64,000 nt of DNA from Copromyces sp. CBS 386.78. Lineage: Eukaryota; Ascomycota; Sordariomycetes; Sordariales; Sordariaceae. Below the pieces are notes generated by a model. The model had not been told where the DNA came from. It searched no databases and was given only the letters and a program-made list of their open reading frames with translations. This document shows, in pieces, positions 12,188 through 23,111 of the stretch; position 1 is the stretch's first letter; each line of letters begins with the position of its first letter. Both the position numbers and the translations under genes were made by a program. The stretch covers positions 124,001-188,000 of the forward strand of contig MU839099.1 in the NCBI GenBank assembly GCA_030685235.1, read 5' to 3'.

Positions 12188-14610
12188 TATCAGGTGATTG
12201 ATACATTTTGGTCCAGGACGTAGACCTTATATGCGTATTCGCCGATGCGCAAACCCCATTGTTCTCGATCGTCTACCCAACTGACTTGAAGACACACGTC
12301 CTTCGACGCAAGTATCGTCGTATACATAGTAAGCACAACGACTTTCTCATACCAAGCAAAAAATTTCTCATCTCACTGGAGACTGCTGACAGAATAGATT
12401 AAACAACCCAGTCTGAGAAGGGACCTTGTCGAGTGACAGACAGCTTGCGTGAGCGGGTGAAGGCATCAACACGGCCACCAAGTTGAATAGTATTCTCCGG
12501 GTCCCATGGCCGCGTTTGACCATCAAATATAACCCTCTTTTGCCGTCAAGATGGGCTGTTTCGAACTCGAGCAAGGCGTCCAGCCCCTCATACAGGAGCC
12601 TGGTGTTTTTCCATATAGGAGAAGTTGAAGTTGCTGACTCCTGTAGCCGCTTCTTCTCCCAGGAAGCCCGCGATACGGAGGAAACGGTTGAAGAAACCGT
12701 CACGATGCAAAGTATCGAAGGCTCACCACAGACTTCTGTCCTGAAATTATCATGTGCCTCCGAGCTTATAACCGCCGTTTAGGTCGGGTTCGGAGTTGAC
12801 CTCTCCGTTGCCATCCGTCCCGTCCGCACCTTGCAATCGGGGACATGGCCATTTTCAACACTTGTCGACTGCCGCTTGCTCGAACGCTTCAGGCCCGATG
12901 ACGATGAGGTTCCACTGAGATGGTTTTCCTCCAACGACATTCCAGGATGCGGGCGTCGCCCCTGAGAGACGCTCCCAAGCCGTGTAGATGGGGTTCACAA
13001 TGGAAATTTACAGTGGCTAAGGCGGTCTTGTTCTGGCGGCACGGTTGGGTTTGCTCGTCGGTTCCGGTCCGCTGCCGTATCACGTACGGACTTTCGTTTA
13101 GAGGGTTGCTCCTGATCTTTGTGGCTTTGCCAAATGCAGATATTGGTATCTCCTGAGACCACACCTACATAGCATCGCCACCAAGCACATGCCTGGAGGG
13201 GGGAAGAGGAGAGGGGGTTGGGGGGCCGAACGCTCATTGTGACCCCTCTTGATTCACGGTACTCAAGATAAGTATGGCCGGGAGGTGAGACCAGAGCCTC
13301 ATCGTCGTCGTGAAGTTTGCTTTCAGAAGATGGCTGTCTTTAATTAATCGATGACGGTCGCATTGGAGTTGTTCGGGTGGTGAATTGGCTGACGCGGGGA
13401 AATTGTGGCCAGGCAACGCCATCAGCGCCAAGAGCCCCACTATCTTACGCGCGTCCTGCCCCTATGCCGGCATCCCTCATCCGCTGTAAGTTCCCTGTCA
13501 GTACCGCTGGAAAGGAAGGGACGGCCGATGACGGGAACCTCAACAACGAACAACCTCATCCATCAAAACATCGAAATGATGAATCTCGTCGTCCACACTT
13601 TTTAGAACAGAGCATCGTTCTTTGGAATACCATTTAAAAGAAGAAGGGAAAAAACGGGTCAAACCTCTCACTCAACGACAACCTTGAGTCATGTCAGTTT
13701 TGGGTCTGTTTACCGCACATACCCGCACTACCTCAAAGGTACCACCACGGGCATGTAGTGCCAGTATAAATCTGTCCCTGGATTGGACGGGGAGCCGCTG
13801 TCAGCCGTACAGAACGGGAGGTCGTCTCAGCAGAATTGAACAACAGGATGGTCCCGTCGGCAATGCGGCATTCCAGACATGAACGTTTGACCTGGAGAGG
13901 TGGGAAAGTTGCACAGCTTCCCTTCCGAGCACTTCCCATCGAATGTTCTGCCTGGTTACCTACGTGTTTCTCACCGGCAGTGGGCGCACATGCTGACATA
14001 GCGACAGCGCAACCTGAAGGAGGGAAAAGGAAGAGAATTCGGTACCTAAAATCATGAGAAGATGCAAGGTGGGACAGCCATGTTGGCGCAAGGCTTCACA
14101 GCCCAGCCATTGCCCAGCTTGCATGTAACCCCTTTTGTCGAACAACAGAGGCCATCGTCCCGTTGCTGTCCACTGTCCAGGGGGCTTGATTGGAGCGTTC
14201 TCTTCCTTGGCTATCGTCAGGATAGCGAGACAGCTTCTGACTGCCAAATGTCCAAATCCGAGCCAAACCTCCCGTCTTCACCTTCGCTTGGCCATGAGGC
14301 AGCCCACCTTTAACCCACTCCTGCCAAGACCCTTGATACGGAGACTGGGAGACAAATCATTCTGGGTGAAATGCCAAGTGACGATCCCGGCCTGCTCTGG
14401 GACCGATAAGGTTGAGCAGGCATGGATGACTTCTTCAACGACCGCCTTTCTCGGAATTCTCCATCTTTTTCTGTGGCCGTGGCTCCTCCTTTCCGGATCC
14501 GAATCCGCTGTCTCTGTCCTTGAACTCTTTCGCGGTCTCACCTGTCCCTTGAGCTTTTCTCATCGCAACATGAGGAAGAGTTGGGTCAGCGCCTGTGCCA
14601 TTCTTCCGCC
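12188..14610. other. Intergenic region
   Basis: About 2.4 kb between tRNA-Gly and the GT34 gene. Short frames occur on both strands; one minus-strand frame at 12368-12703 is mildly protein-like but unrecognised. The GT34 promoter must lie in the last several hundred bases. Confidence 0.4.
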
Positions 14611-16111
14611 ATGATTCTAAGCAATTTCCAGGCCCAACGGCCCCTGAGGATTATCAGTGTCCTAGCCGTGCTTGGCTGTCTCTGGCTCTGGCTCATCACC
14701 TTTCACGACTCCAGCTTCACCAGCGGCGGTATAAGCTCCGAGGTGCCCCCCCACGGTGCTCCCAAGTCTGAGCCGCAACAACCAAACACCATCAACAACG
14801 ACAACCAAAATGTCGACCACTCCGTTCCCGCCGGTTCCGGCCCCGATGTTCCCGCGGTCTATACCCCGCCGCCACCTACGAACCAGCCCGCCGAGCATGA
14901 GAAACCACCTGTGATGAAGACCTCTCGCGTGGCCAAGGTCACCGTTGCGGCTAACGCCCTCGACGTCGATGTCATCCACCGTGCAATGCAGACGCATGAA
15001 CGCCATAACCGCGAACATGGCTACCATCATTACATCGCCTTGAACCAGGCGGTCAGCAGCTTGATCGAGAACGACCGCGCCGGCCGCCCCAAGGGCGCAT
15101 GGACCAAGCCCGCCTATCTGCTTTCCATCATTGTCGCAGAGCTGGAGAAGCCTGAAGAGGAGAGGTTGAAGTGGGTTTTGTAAGTATTCTCTACGGAAGC
15201 CGTCATCTTGCTTGATGGGCAGTGGTATTTGGGCACCAAAAAAAAAAAACTAATATTCTTTCTCACGTAACAGCTGGTTCGACGCCGACACGGTAGTCAT
15301 GAACCCTTACACCCCTCTAGAGCTCTTCCTCCCGCCTGAGGATGCTAAGGGTCTCTCGAACGTCGACCTCGTCATCTCGTCCAACTGGGACGGTCTCAAC
15401 TCGGGAGTCTTCGCCTTCCGCGTTAGCCCGTGGTCTGTCTCCTTCCTGTCGGCCGTGCTCGCCTACCCCATCTATAACTCGGAGCGCATGAAGACCGACC
15501 GATTCCGCGACCAAAGCGCCTTCCAATTCTTGCTTACCGACAAGGCCTCTCCTCTGGCGCAGACACCCATGGCTGGCCGAGATCATTGGGTTGACGTGCC
15601 GATCCGCTGGTTCAACTCGCTCCCCGTCAACAATGCCTTCTTCAAGAACGGCACCTGGCTCTTTGGCAAGCCTATGCTGGAGGAGCAGTTTGATAAGGGC
15701 ACGAACGAGGTCTACGACGACGGTCACGGCGGCAAGGTCCAGAAGTGGAAGGTGATGCAGGGTGACATGATTGTGCACTTTGCGGGAACCTCGTACGTGC
15801 GCGACAGCTGGATGGGGCCCTGGGTGGAACGTGCCGAGCAGGAGCTGCCCGAGTGGGCCAACAAGACGACCAAGGACGTCCTGAAGCATGAAGTCGACAA
15901 GTTCTGGTACGAGCAGAACAAGAAGTTGACCAAGGAGAGGGCCGCATCGGCGATCGAGGAGGAAAAGAAGAAGAAGGAACAAGAAAGGAAGGACAAGGAA
16001 GAGAAGGAGCGCAAGGAAAAGGAGGAGAAGGAGAAGGAGGCTAAGGCAAAGCTGGAGAAGGAGGAACAGGAGAGGAAGGCCAAGGATGAGGCCAGCGCGG
16101 GCGGGCACTAG
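14611..16111 (+). CDS. GT34 family (GMA12/MNN10) Golgi glycosyltransferase
   Basis: Two exons, 14611-15179 and 15274-16111, encode 468 residues. It is a type II membrane protein: a short cytoplasmic tail, a transmembrane anchor at about residues 12-31, and a Pro-rich stem up to about residue 105. The GT34 catalytic domain follows, with the metal- and nucleotide-sugar-binding DxD motif as Asp193-Ala-Asp195 in WFDADTVVMNPYTPLE. The intron falls just before this motif, and the joined codon TT|C completes the expected Phe. The family adds alpha-linked galactose or mannose to N- and O-glycans in the Golgi; which sugar is used cannot be told from sequence. The last 60 or so residues (about 405-462) are almost only Lys and Glu, a charged helical tail not needed by the family. 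The ATG at 14611 (CCGCCATGA context) is preferred over the in-frame 14581. Confidence 0.93.
15180..15273 (+). other. Intron of the GT34 gene
   Basis: 94-nt intron with GTAAGT donor, an A homopolymer in the middle, a CTAAT-like branch site and a TAACAG acceptor. It interrupts the codon for the Phe three residues before the DxD motif. Confidence 0.93.
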
Positions 16112-17999
16112 ACTTAATTGCTCTCAAGACAGGATGCACCAAGCAAAGAAGACGCATCTTGTTCTGTTTGTATAGTACATGTTGCATCTAATCTTGCATC
16201 TTTGGAGTTTTTGCTATAAAGGAAGCGGTCGTTAGATGTTCACACACATACTGGGCGCGGGTTTGCGCTCGGACTGATCCCAGGGCTACATGTGTTTGTC
16301 TACCGGTAGTACAGCAAGTCTGATCGACATTGGATAATTTTTGCCTTCATGAGGCTCGACATTTGGTCTTCAACCTGACGACAGAAGCCGATAACCCAAA
16401 ATGAATTTTTGCCATGGTCAGGAGAGCTGTCGCATCAATGGCGTTGGCCTGGGGGAGAAGGTGATCAGACGAGGAACATGGGTGACCCGGTATCGATATT
16501 CGCAACAACAGGGTCCATTTCCCCTTCTCGAATGGCGGCTCCGTCTTCCAAATCTCTGGATCCGAGATCTTGTCGTGTAGCGAGTGACCCTTGTCTGGAG
16601 GCATGATCGGGAATTGAGGTATGGAGACTCATTTGCCTTTTCTATTTTAATGCTTCGTCTCGAACAAAGCGGAGATCGAATCATTAGTCCGTCTTTCCAT
16701 ACCTTAGGCCTCCTGTCGAGTCTTGAGAACCGTCATCGAGAAGGACAAGCCCTGTTTCATCTCGTTCGCTCTCATCATTGTTCAGTTGACTGACTGACCT
16801 GGAAATTCGATATCCAAGAATTTCCCCTCACATGCCCAGAAACTGCCCAGCCCCTAACCACGAGCTCCAAGACCCCAACCATCCCCAAAGCACCACCAAA
16901 CGCCCTCTGCAACCAGCCAGCACCTAAAAGCACCTACAGCCATTCAGCAATCGGAGCGAGCTCAATCCGAGGTCAAAGAAGGTTTAACACATATTGATCT
17001 ATTTCCGCGCGCGGAGGAAACGCCGCTCGCTGAGATATACAGTACGGAAACGACAAAGTCCGATTGCGCGTTCAACCCGGGGATCTAAACTACAAGTGGT
17101 AGCAACAGCCCCTCTCTCCGCTGCAGCTTTTGTGCAGTTGGGGGAAGGAGGCGGCTCGCAGGGCTCAGGAAGTTGTGGTTGAGTTGGAGGGTTACGCGTC
17201 ATCGTGATAGTAACTGGGTCAGCGTACATGTAACCCTTGATTGTGTTAATGGCTGCACGGGTCACCTCCACACACGACCCCAACCTTTCGTATATCCGTG
17301 GACCTGGATTTTTGTCAAGGGTAACCTTCTCGTTGGGTGATAAAAAAAAGTGTTGCCTAACATACTCAAAGGAGGCCTTTTTCATGAAACGACGGGAGGT
17401 AGGGCAAACCTATAGAAGAACGACGGGTCACGGAGCGGAGGTCGGACACGATGGAAAACGGCCAAGTTGGACGACCTCCATTCACCTATGCAGCTGTAGG
17501 TATGCTGGACGCAATAGATGTGTACAGAGAAAGGGTCCAGCACAACGGTTACTGCCGAAGCCTTACCTATCGTCGTCCAACCCAAACATTTCGATCTATC
17601 GGGCTGTGGCGGTTGCATCACAGTAGTGTGCGGAGCGGGAGGTTTCGTGTGGCATTCTTCAGGGTCCTGTGCGGTATTCAGAGGCCATTGTGCTTCTCTG
17701 GTGCTGGTCACACACCCGACCTCTGGAGGCAGAATTGACCATCTTCTCACCATGGAATGGATAATCAGCACGCGAGCGGGAAACAGGGGAGGAAACAGGG
17801 GGACATACTCCAACCGAATTCCCCAGCGAGCCTGGTTGCCGGGATCAGTTATTGCTGACGGTACAATAGCGTTCGATATCCAGCGGACCATCCATTCAAA
17901 CCTGGATTGTTGATCCACTCACCGGAATTTGGTCCATGATGTCTGCCATGGCTTCAGGTTTCCAAGCCAAGCCAAGCCTCTCCCCGTAACAAGCCTACC
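16112..17999. other. Intergenic region
   Basis: Contains the 3' flank of the GT34 gene. Overlapping frames on both strands at 17000-17920 (128, 131 and 178 codons) have some protein-like segments but no domain, and no splice model could be settled. Confidence 0.35.
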
Positions 18000-18040
18000 T
18001 AGGGCGCGTTTGGTTCAACCAACAACTTTTCCATCTGTTT

Positions 18041-18119
18041 TTGACAAGGGTAGAGGAGGGTACAAAGCCTCAGTTGCGTACCGTGGATGGCGCTTTGTAC
18101 CCTCCTCTACCCCTGTCAA
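18041..18119. repeat. Internal hairpin of the 18-kb MITE
   Basis: Arms 18041-18068 and 18092-18119 are 28-bp inverted repeats with one mismatch, around a 23-nt loop. The arm begins TTGACAAGGGTAGAGGAGGG. It would form a strong hairpin in single-stranded DNA or RNA. Confidence 0.92.
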
Positions 18120-18277
18120 CTAACAAAACGCTCTATCTTCATGGTCCAACCCGTGAAGATAGAAACCAACAGAATGAACCATCACTATACCGGATTAGGA
18201 AGCTAATACGACCTCATATAAGCACATGCACGGCGCATACAGGGGAGGTACGGCCAAGAGTCTAGTGCAGGAAGCTT

Positions 18278-18318
18278 ACAGGGGGGTACAGGGGGGTTAC
18301 AGGGGGTAAAGGAGGTCC
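18278..18318 (+). repeat. G-rich tandem repeat, potential G-quadruplex
   Basis: Three near-tandem copies of a TTACAGGGGG-like unit form G runs of five to six bases separated by four to five bases, which fits the general G-quadruplex pattern. It lies inside the MITE. Confidence 0.6.
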
Positions 18319-18416
18319 GACGCCGGATCTATCTTACGATTTGCAATGTGTTGGCTGACAGGGATAATTTCCCCATACAAACTTTTGTTTTGTTGGTTGA
18401 ACCAAACACGCCCCTA

Positions 18417-19207
18417 GCCAGCACTGGTCTTGGCCGTCCAAATCAAATGCCCACAGCAAGCGCTCAGTGAACCCGGAACAGCCGCTTTTCCATGCAATCC
18501 CCGCAGCTTTTCTGGTTCTTGGTGGTGCTCATTTCCGAAACCTCCAACAAAACAAGCACATGTCATTCCTTGGAACTTGGGAGCCTTTCTTCTTTTTGTT
18601 TTCTGCTGACCTCCTGTTTCCGGTGGTACCCAACGGCCTTTCCTATTCCTTCTCTTTTCATTGACGATCTTTCTCAGACCCTCCGACTCCTTCGCTGTAA
18701 CCTCCGAGCTATCCAACCTTGACGGCCACTAATTTGCTAGTGTATCGTGGGGAAGCCGCCGTGTTTCCTTGCGTGGGCTTCGGACTTCATGTTTTGGACA
18801 ACCGTTTGATGTGAGGACGGCTTATCCAGAAACAACACACACACGGGAATGTTCCTGTTGTCTTGACCTCTTTTTTCACCGACACCACTCATCAAGCCGT
18901 CGGGTTTTGCGTTGAGTATCTTACCGTACTACCACCGCTGTTTCAGCCTACAATCTGTGCTGGACCGGTTTTCTCCTTTTTTTGTATCCTCACACATTCA
19001 CTCATACTCTCGCTCTATCCACATTACATCATTGCCTACCCGGCGTCATTCTTCGACAGCAGAATATCCCGAAAGAGCTATCATCGGTCTCAGAGTCCAT
19101 AACTCCGGTCCTATCTGACACGGAGCCTTCCGGGTCGTATTACATTACCTTATTCCCATCACCCAACGGGTTGATCAGTACCGGGCTGGTCAATATCACC
19201 ATCAACC
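18417..19207. other. Upstream region of the transporter gene
   Basis: About 790 bp with pyrimidine-rich stretches just before the transporter ATG, as is common in fungal core promoters. No separate gene is supported. Confidence 0.4.
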
Positions 19208-20290
19208 ATGTCTACCAGTCCAACATTCAAGGACAAGGACGAGGACCTGGAGGCTCAGGTTCCTCTCAACCCACAGCCTCCCAGTCCCACGGCCAGGACA
19301 GAAAACGAAGTCTCCGGCACGACCAAGCTCCTATACTTGGCCGTCTACTTCCTATGTAACATTTCATTAACAATTTACAACAAGCTCATCTTGGGCAAGG
19401 TGAGTTCCGACTGAGCATTACATCTCATATGTGTACAACAACACCAAGCTAACCCTCATCACCAGTTCTCCTACCCATGGCTTCTCACAGCCCTCCACGC
19501 CGGCTCGGCGTCCATAGGGTGTTACATCCTCCTCCTGCAAGGCCGATTCACCCTCACGAAGCTGTCACTCCAGCAAAACGTCGTCCTCTTCCTCTTCTCG
19601 ATTCTGTTCACCGTCAACATCGCCACCTCCAACGTCTCTCTCGCCATGGTCTCCATCCCCTTCCATCAGATCATGCGCTCAACCTGCCCCTTCTTCGCCG
19701 TGCTCATATACCGCTTCCGCTACGGCCGCTCTTACCCGCGCGACACTTATTTGTCTCTGATCCCGCTCATCCTAGGCGTCGGCCTCGCCACCTACGGTGA
19801 TTACTACTTCACCACCGCCGGCTTTATCCTCACCTTCCTGGGCGTTATTTTGGCTGTCGTCAAGACCGTCGCCACCAATCGGATCATGACCGGCGCCTTG
19901 GCCCTTAGCCCCCTGGAAACGCTCCTGCGCATGTCGCCCCTGGCTTGCGCGCAGGCGCTGATGTGCGCTATCGCTAGCGGTGAGCTGGCTGGTTTCAGGG
20001 AGCAGAATCCCGAGGGCCCGTCCGGGGCGCTGATCTTGACGCTGGCGGGTAATGGGTTGTTGGCGTTTTGTCTGAATTATAGCTCGTTTTCGACGAACAA
20101 GGTCGCGGGCGCGGTGACGATGACGGTGTGCGGAAATATCAAGCAGTGCTTGACGATCCTGTTGGGTATTGTGTTGTTTGGAGTCCAGGTTGGATTTTTG
20201 AATGGCTGCGGTATGGTGATTGCGCTGGCGGGCGCGGCGTGGTATAGTGCTGTTGAGTTGAGGAGTAAGACACAAAAGGGTGGGAGGTGA
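19208..20290 (+). CDS. Triose-phosphate transporter family (TPT/DUF250) membrane carrier
   Basis: Two exons, 19208-19399 and 19466-20290, encode 338 residues. The first 40 residues are hydrophilic and Pro/Glu-rich. The rest is almost continuous hydrophobic helices, about ten in all, typical of the drug/metabolite transporter superfamily. Family hallmarks are the first helix ending in NISLTIYNKLILGK and the ATSNVSLAMVSIPFHQIMRSTCPFF segment with its conserved Lys/Thr-rich surroundings. Fungal members sit mostly in Golgi or ER membranes and carry sugar phosphates, nucleotide sugars or phosphoenolpyruvate; the substrate cannot be assigned here. The splice join (LILGK to FSYPWLLTALHA) restores a known family pattern, which fixes the gene model. 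Strand-end Lys-rich KTQKGGR tail is present. Confidence 0.93.
19400..19465 (+). other. Intron of the transporter gene
   Basis: 66-nt phase-0 intron with GTGAGT donor, GCTAACC branch site and CACCAG acceptor. Confidence 0.93.
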
Positions 20291-20855
20291 TTTGAGGGGG
20301 TTGCATTCAGCATCTGTCTGGGGTTCGTTCATGGAGCGTCCCAAGGTGAAGGCTGGAAAGGGAGATGTGTCTGATACCCTACCGGCTGTGGAGGAATACC
20401 TAGGAAGGATGTGACATGGATTGCATATAGAGTTGCAAGATGTAGTGTAGGAAGAATTGTACATAAAAATCACAAGCGTATCTATCGTTCAACATGGCTT
20501 TCTATTTTGCATATCATTATCATCATTCTGGATTCTCCTCATGCAACCCCAACGAAGGTCTCTATAAGCATCTGCGCTCTCGTTCTGTCTCCTCGGTTGT
20601 TCACGATCTCGCTGCCCACCTCAATGCACCCAACCCCGTCATGAAAACCCAAACGGATCAACAATAAGTTATACTGCCACCATATATAAGCATCAATCCT
20701 CATGCCAGTTGACTTTTGAGAAGCTCAACGATGATTCATTTGACGGTTTGGTGCGCATCGTTATGGGTTGCAAGTGGATTGACCGCTCCCACTGCGACCC
20801 ACCATTTGTACCTTTATAGGTTGTACAGTACAAGCATTCATTCAACAAATTCAAA
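20291..20855. other. Intergenic region
   Basis: 3' flank of the transporter gene and 5' flank of tRNA-Ser. No gene seen. Confidence 0.5.
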
Positions 20856-20952
20856 GGCGCGATGACCGAGTGGCCTAAGGTGTTTGACTCGAACTATCAT
20901 TCGAACATATCAAATCTCTTCGGAGGCGCAGGTTCAAATCCTGCTCGCGTCG
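20856..20952 (+). tRNA. tRNA-Ser (anticodon CGA) with intron
   Basis: 97-nt gene. The acceptor stem GGCGCGA pairs with TCGCGTC (one G-T pair). The A box is TGACCGAGTGGCC and the B box GGTTCAAATCC. A long class II variable arm (TCTC-TTCG-GAGG) identifies it as Ser type. The anticodon stem TTTGA/TCAAA encloses the CGA anticodon at 20890-20892 and a 15-nt intron, about 20894-20908, that contains TTCGAA, complementary to the anticodon region as in many tRNA introns. Confidence 0.95.
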
Positions 20953-20958
20953 TTAAAA

Positions 20959-20972
20959 CTTTTCTTTTTGCA
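20959..20972 (+). terminator. Pol III terminator of tRNA-Ser
   Basis: T-rich run (TTTTCTTTTT) beginning about eight bases after the end of the tRNA. Confidence 0.7.
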
Positions 20973-21528
20973 GCTTTTCACGATGCTTTTTGGTGTTTGT
21001 TTACCTCGCCCAAAGCGTTTCTTTTTTTTTTTTTTTGGTTGATCTTTTTGCTTTGATTCATGTGTTCGCAGGCAGACAAGCGCAAAAGATGCGTGGCATG
21101 TTGGTTGATGTACAACGGATGAAATTGCTGTCGGTTACTGCTCGCTGTTTCCCATTTCACTTGCTGCTCTCCATCGTTCTTTCTTCTTATATACCCTCCG
21201 ACCGCCAGTCTGGAGAAGGTGCGACCCGACGGTCTCAGTTGCGACTTCCCTATGCCCACCAAATTCCCCGGAAGCGTTTCAATTTTAAAATATTTTTTTG
21301 GCTTCCATTTTTGGACAATATTCTTGACGATGAAAGAACAATAGGTGAGAGGTGTTTTCGGCACTTCACTGAGGCACAACGCACCTCCAACCACTCGCAA
21401 CCTTTTTTTTTTTGCGATTTCAACATGCACAGTGTTATTGCCAAAAGTTCAAGAACATTCATTGAAGGTCTTGTCCACTAACTAATTTATGGCCAAGTTG
21501 GTATAATCAAGCTCATCATCCATCCTCT
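20973..21528. other. Intergenic region
   Basis: Contains T homopolymers near 21019-21035 and 21400-21411. It covers the 3' flank of the minus-strand hydratase gene. No gene seen. Confidence 0.5.
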
Positions 21529-22679
21529 CTAATAACTCCAACTCGTAGCCTCGCTAATATGTCCCGTCATGCAAAGCTGATCCCCCTTCTTCACCAATAC
21601 CTCAAATATGCCATAATCCGTATTCATCTTGGAGCTCGACATCGTATACTCCTCGCCAGCGTATATCGGCGCCGTAGCCCTGTACGAGATCTCCTCCAAG
21701 ACGGACCCCTCCACCCGGTGAACGTCTCGCCAGTAATCGAGCATGTTAATCAGGTTCAGCGGCCCATGCACGACCACGCCGGGGTGGTTCTCGACGTCCC
21801 GCGTCCAGCTTTCGTTGTAGTGAATCATGTGCGCGTTGAAGGTGAGAGCCGAGAAGCGAAACAAGGCCGCCGGCGACCATTCGAACACCCGGTCTGGCAA
21901 CGGGTTGTCACCGACCACGACGTCTCGCACTTCTGACTTGCCTCGCGGTGGAGGAAGTGGGGACTTTGTTGACGTTGTTTCGCCTATTGTGGAAAGGTCG
22001 ATTTCCTTCCGGTATATCCAAGATCTGTGTGGTAATAACCAAAAAAATGTATAAACAACACTTTTTCCTTATCGCTTTCTTCCAGTTTGGTGTTAAAGTT
22101 TCAAGACAAAACTCACCTTTGGTCCACCACCGCCAAGCCTCGTTCACCCCAGAACTCCTTGTTCACCTCCACCAGAACCATCTCGCTGCCATCACGACTC
22201 TTCTTCGCCACGGCGGTGATAAGCTTTGTGTGTTCCTCCACCTGCTCGCCCACCCTCAGCTCGGTACCGTCGTTCCACCGCATCTGTCCTCCTGCCCACA
22301 TGCGCCGCGTAAAGGGCGCGGGTGCGTTGAAGGTGCGATCTGTGCCATCGGCGCCAAGATCCTCCTCCAGTTCTGATGGCGTAAAGTACACCAGATGGTA
22401 TCCCGGCGGTACTGGTGTTCCGTTTGGGGGACAGCCGAGCGTGAGGTCCAGTTGGGGGCCTAGGCCATACCTCCGGCCCAGTGTGAGACACAACTTTTGC
22501 AGCTGATTGCCGTCTAGAGTCTGTTTTCGGACAATGGTCTTGTCCTGGAATGTGTGCAGCATCTGGCTTGCTGCTTCGCTGGCGGTGATGCTGCTGGTGC
22601 TGAGGGACCTCGGCCTGGACATAGTGCGGAGATTGAGTGGCCGCGTTTGCCGGCTCAGAGCTGTTCGTAGGACTGTCAT
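21529..22679 (-). CDS. MaoC/HTD2-like acyl-CoA (mesaconyl-C4-CoA-type) hydratase, probably mitochondrial
   Basis: Two exons (22679-22117 and 22024-21529 on the minus strand) encode 352 residues. The N-terminus is rich in Arg, Ser and Thr with few acidic residues, as in a mitochondrial presequence. An N-terminal MaoC-type hot-dog half follows (about residues 40-185). The second half carries the segment RFSALTFNAHMIHYN at 244-258 and PGVVVHGPL soon after, the signature of HTD2-like and mesaconyl-C4-CoA hydratases. Family members hydrate enoyl-CoA or enoyl-thioester substrates; candidates are mitochondrial fatty acid synthesis (HTD2) or itaconyl/mesaconyl-CoA breakdown. Residue 258 is Asn where relatives I know usually have Asp after HY, so the exact active-site layout is uncertain. 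The gene is divergent from an acyl-CoA dehydrogenase 432 bp away, which favours an acyl-CoA catabolic role. The joined codon AG|A (Arg188) confirms the splice. Confidence 0.85.
22025..22116 (-). other. Intron of the hydratase gene
   Basis: 92-nt intron, GTGAGT donor and CACACAG acceptor on the minus strand, phase 2. Confidence 0.9.
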
Positions 22680-23111
22680 TTTGCACAAAATATGTTGGAT
22701 TTGGAGAGAAAAAGTTGTGATGATGATGTTGAAATGTTCTATAAGCGGAAGATTTCTTGATAAATTGCTGTTCACAGAAGGAAATGACTTGGGAATTTGG
22801 CCAGGTATCACCGAAACGATGCCGTTGATCAAGCTCAATGCACTACGCAATAACCGCCTGTGGTGGTTTACCCCGCATTTTGGGGTTCTTGGGGGTTGGA
22901 GTTCGGCTGTCATTACCCCTTGCGCCCCTGAATCGTCGCTCAACTCCAACGTCGCAATCTCTTGTCATGACCTGGATATGGGTCCACTAGAATACTTGTC
23001 GACTCACGCCTGCCTTGATTTGGTAGCTCACAAGCATCATATGATGGATTGGCTGAAACCGCTCGTCTCGTTCTTGTTTCGTACCTTTTAACTTTCGTTT
23101 GAGCCTCAACA
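22680..23111. promoter_or_regulatory. Shared divergent promoter region
   Basis: The start codons of the hydratase (minus) and acyl-CoA dehydrogenase (plus) are 432 bp apart, so the two genes share this region. I could not identify a specific transcription-factor site with confidence. Confidence 0.55.

Larger units (their letters stand above)
18000..18416. mobile_element. MITE-like inverted-repeat element with TA target duplication
   Basis: The two ends are inverted copies of about 25 bp. The left (18002-18026) begins GGGCGCGTTTGGTTCAACCA; the right (18390-18414), read in reverse, begins GGGGCGTGTTTGGTTCAACC. They differ by one indel and one transition. A TA dinucleotide flanks each end (18000-18001 and 18415-18416), as expected for Tc1/mariner-type targets. 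The element is about 413 bp and encodes no transposase, so it is non-autonomous. Inside are a 28-bp inverted repeat and a G-rich run, listed separately. Confidence 0.85.

Noticed and set aside
12368..12703. 111-codon minus-strand frame with some protein-like segments
   Set aside because: No family, no splice partners, overlapped by an open plus-strand frame.
15317..16108. 263-codon minus-strand frame inside the GT34 gene
   Set aside because: Antisense shadow of the Lys/Glu-rich coding sequence, which reads as poly-Leu.
17382..17918. 178-codon minus-strand and 131-codon plus-strand frames
   Set aside because: Both strands are open over the same bases and neither has a clear domain or start context.
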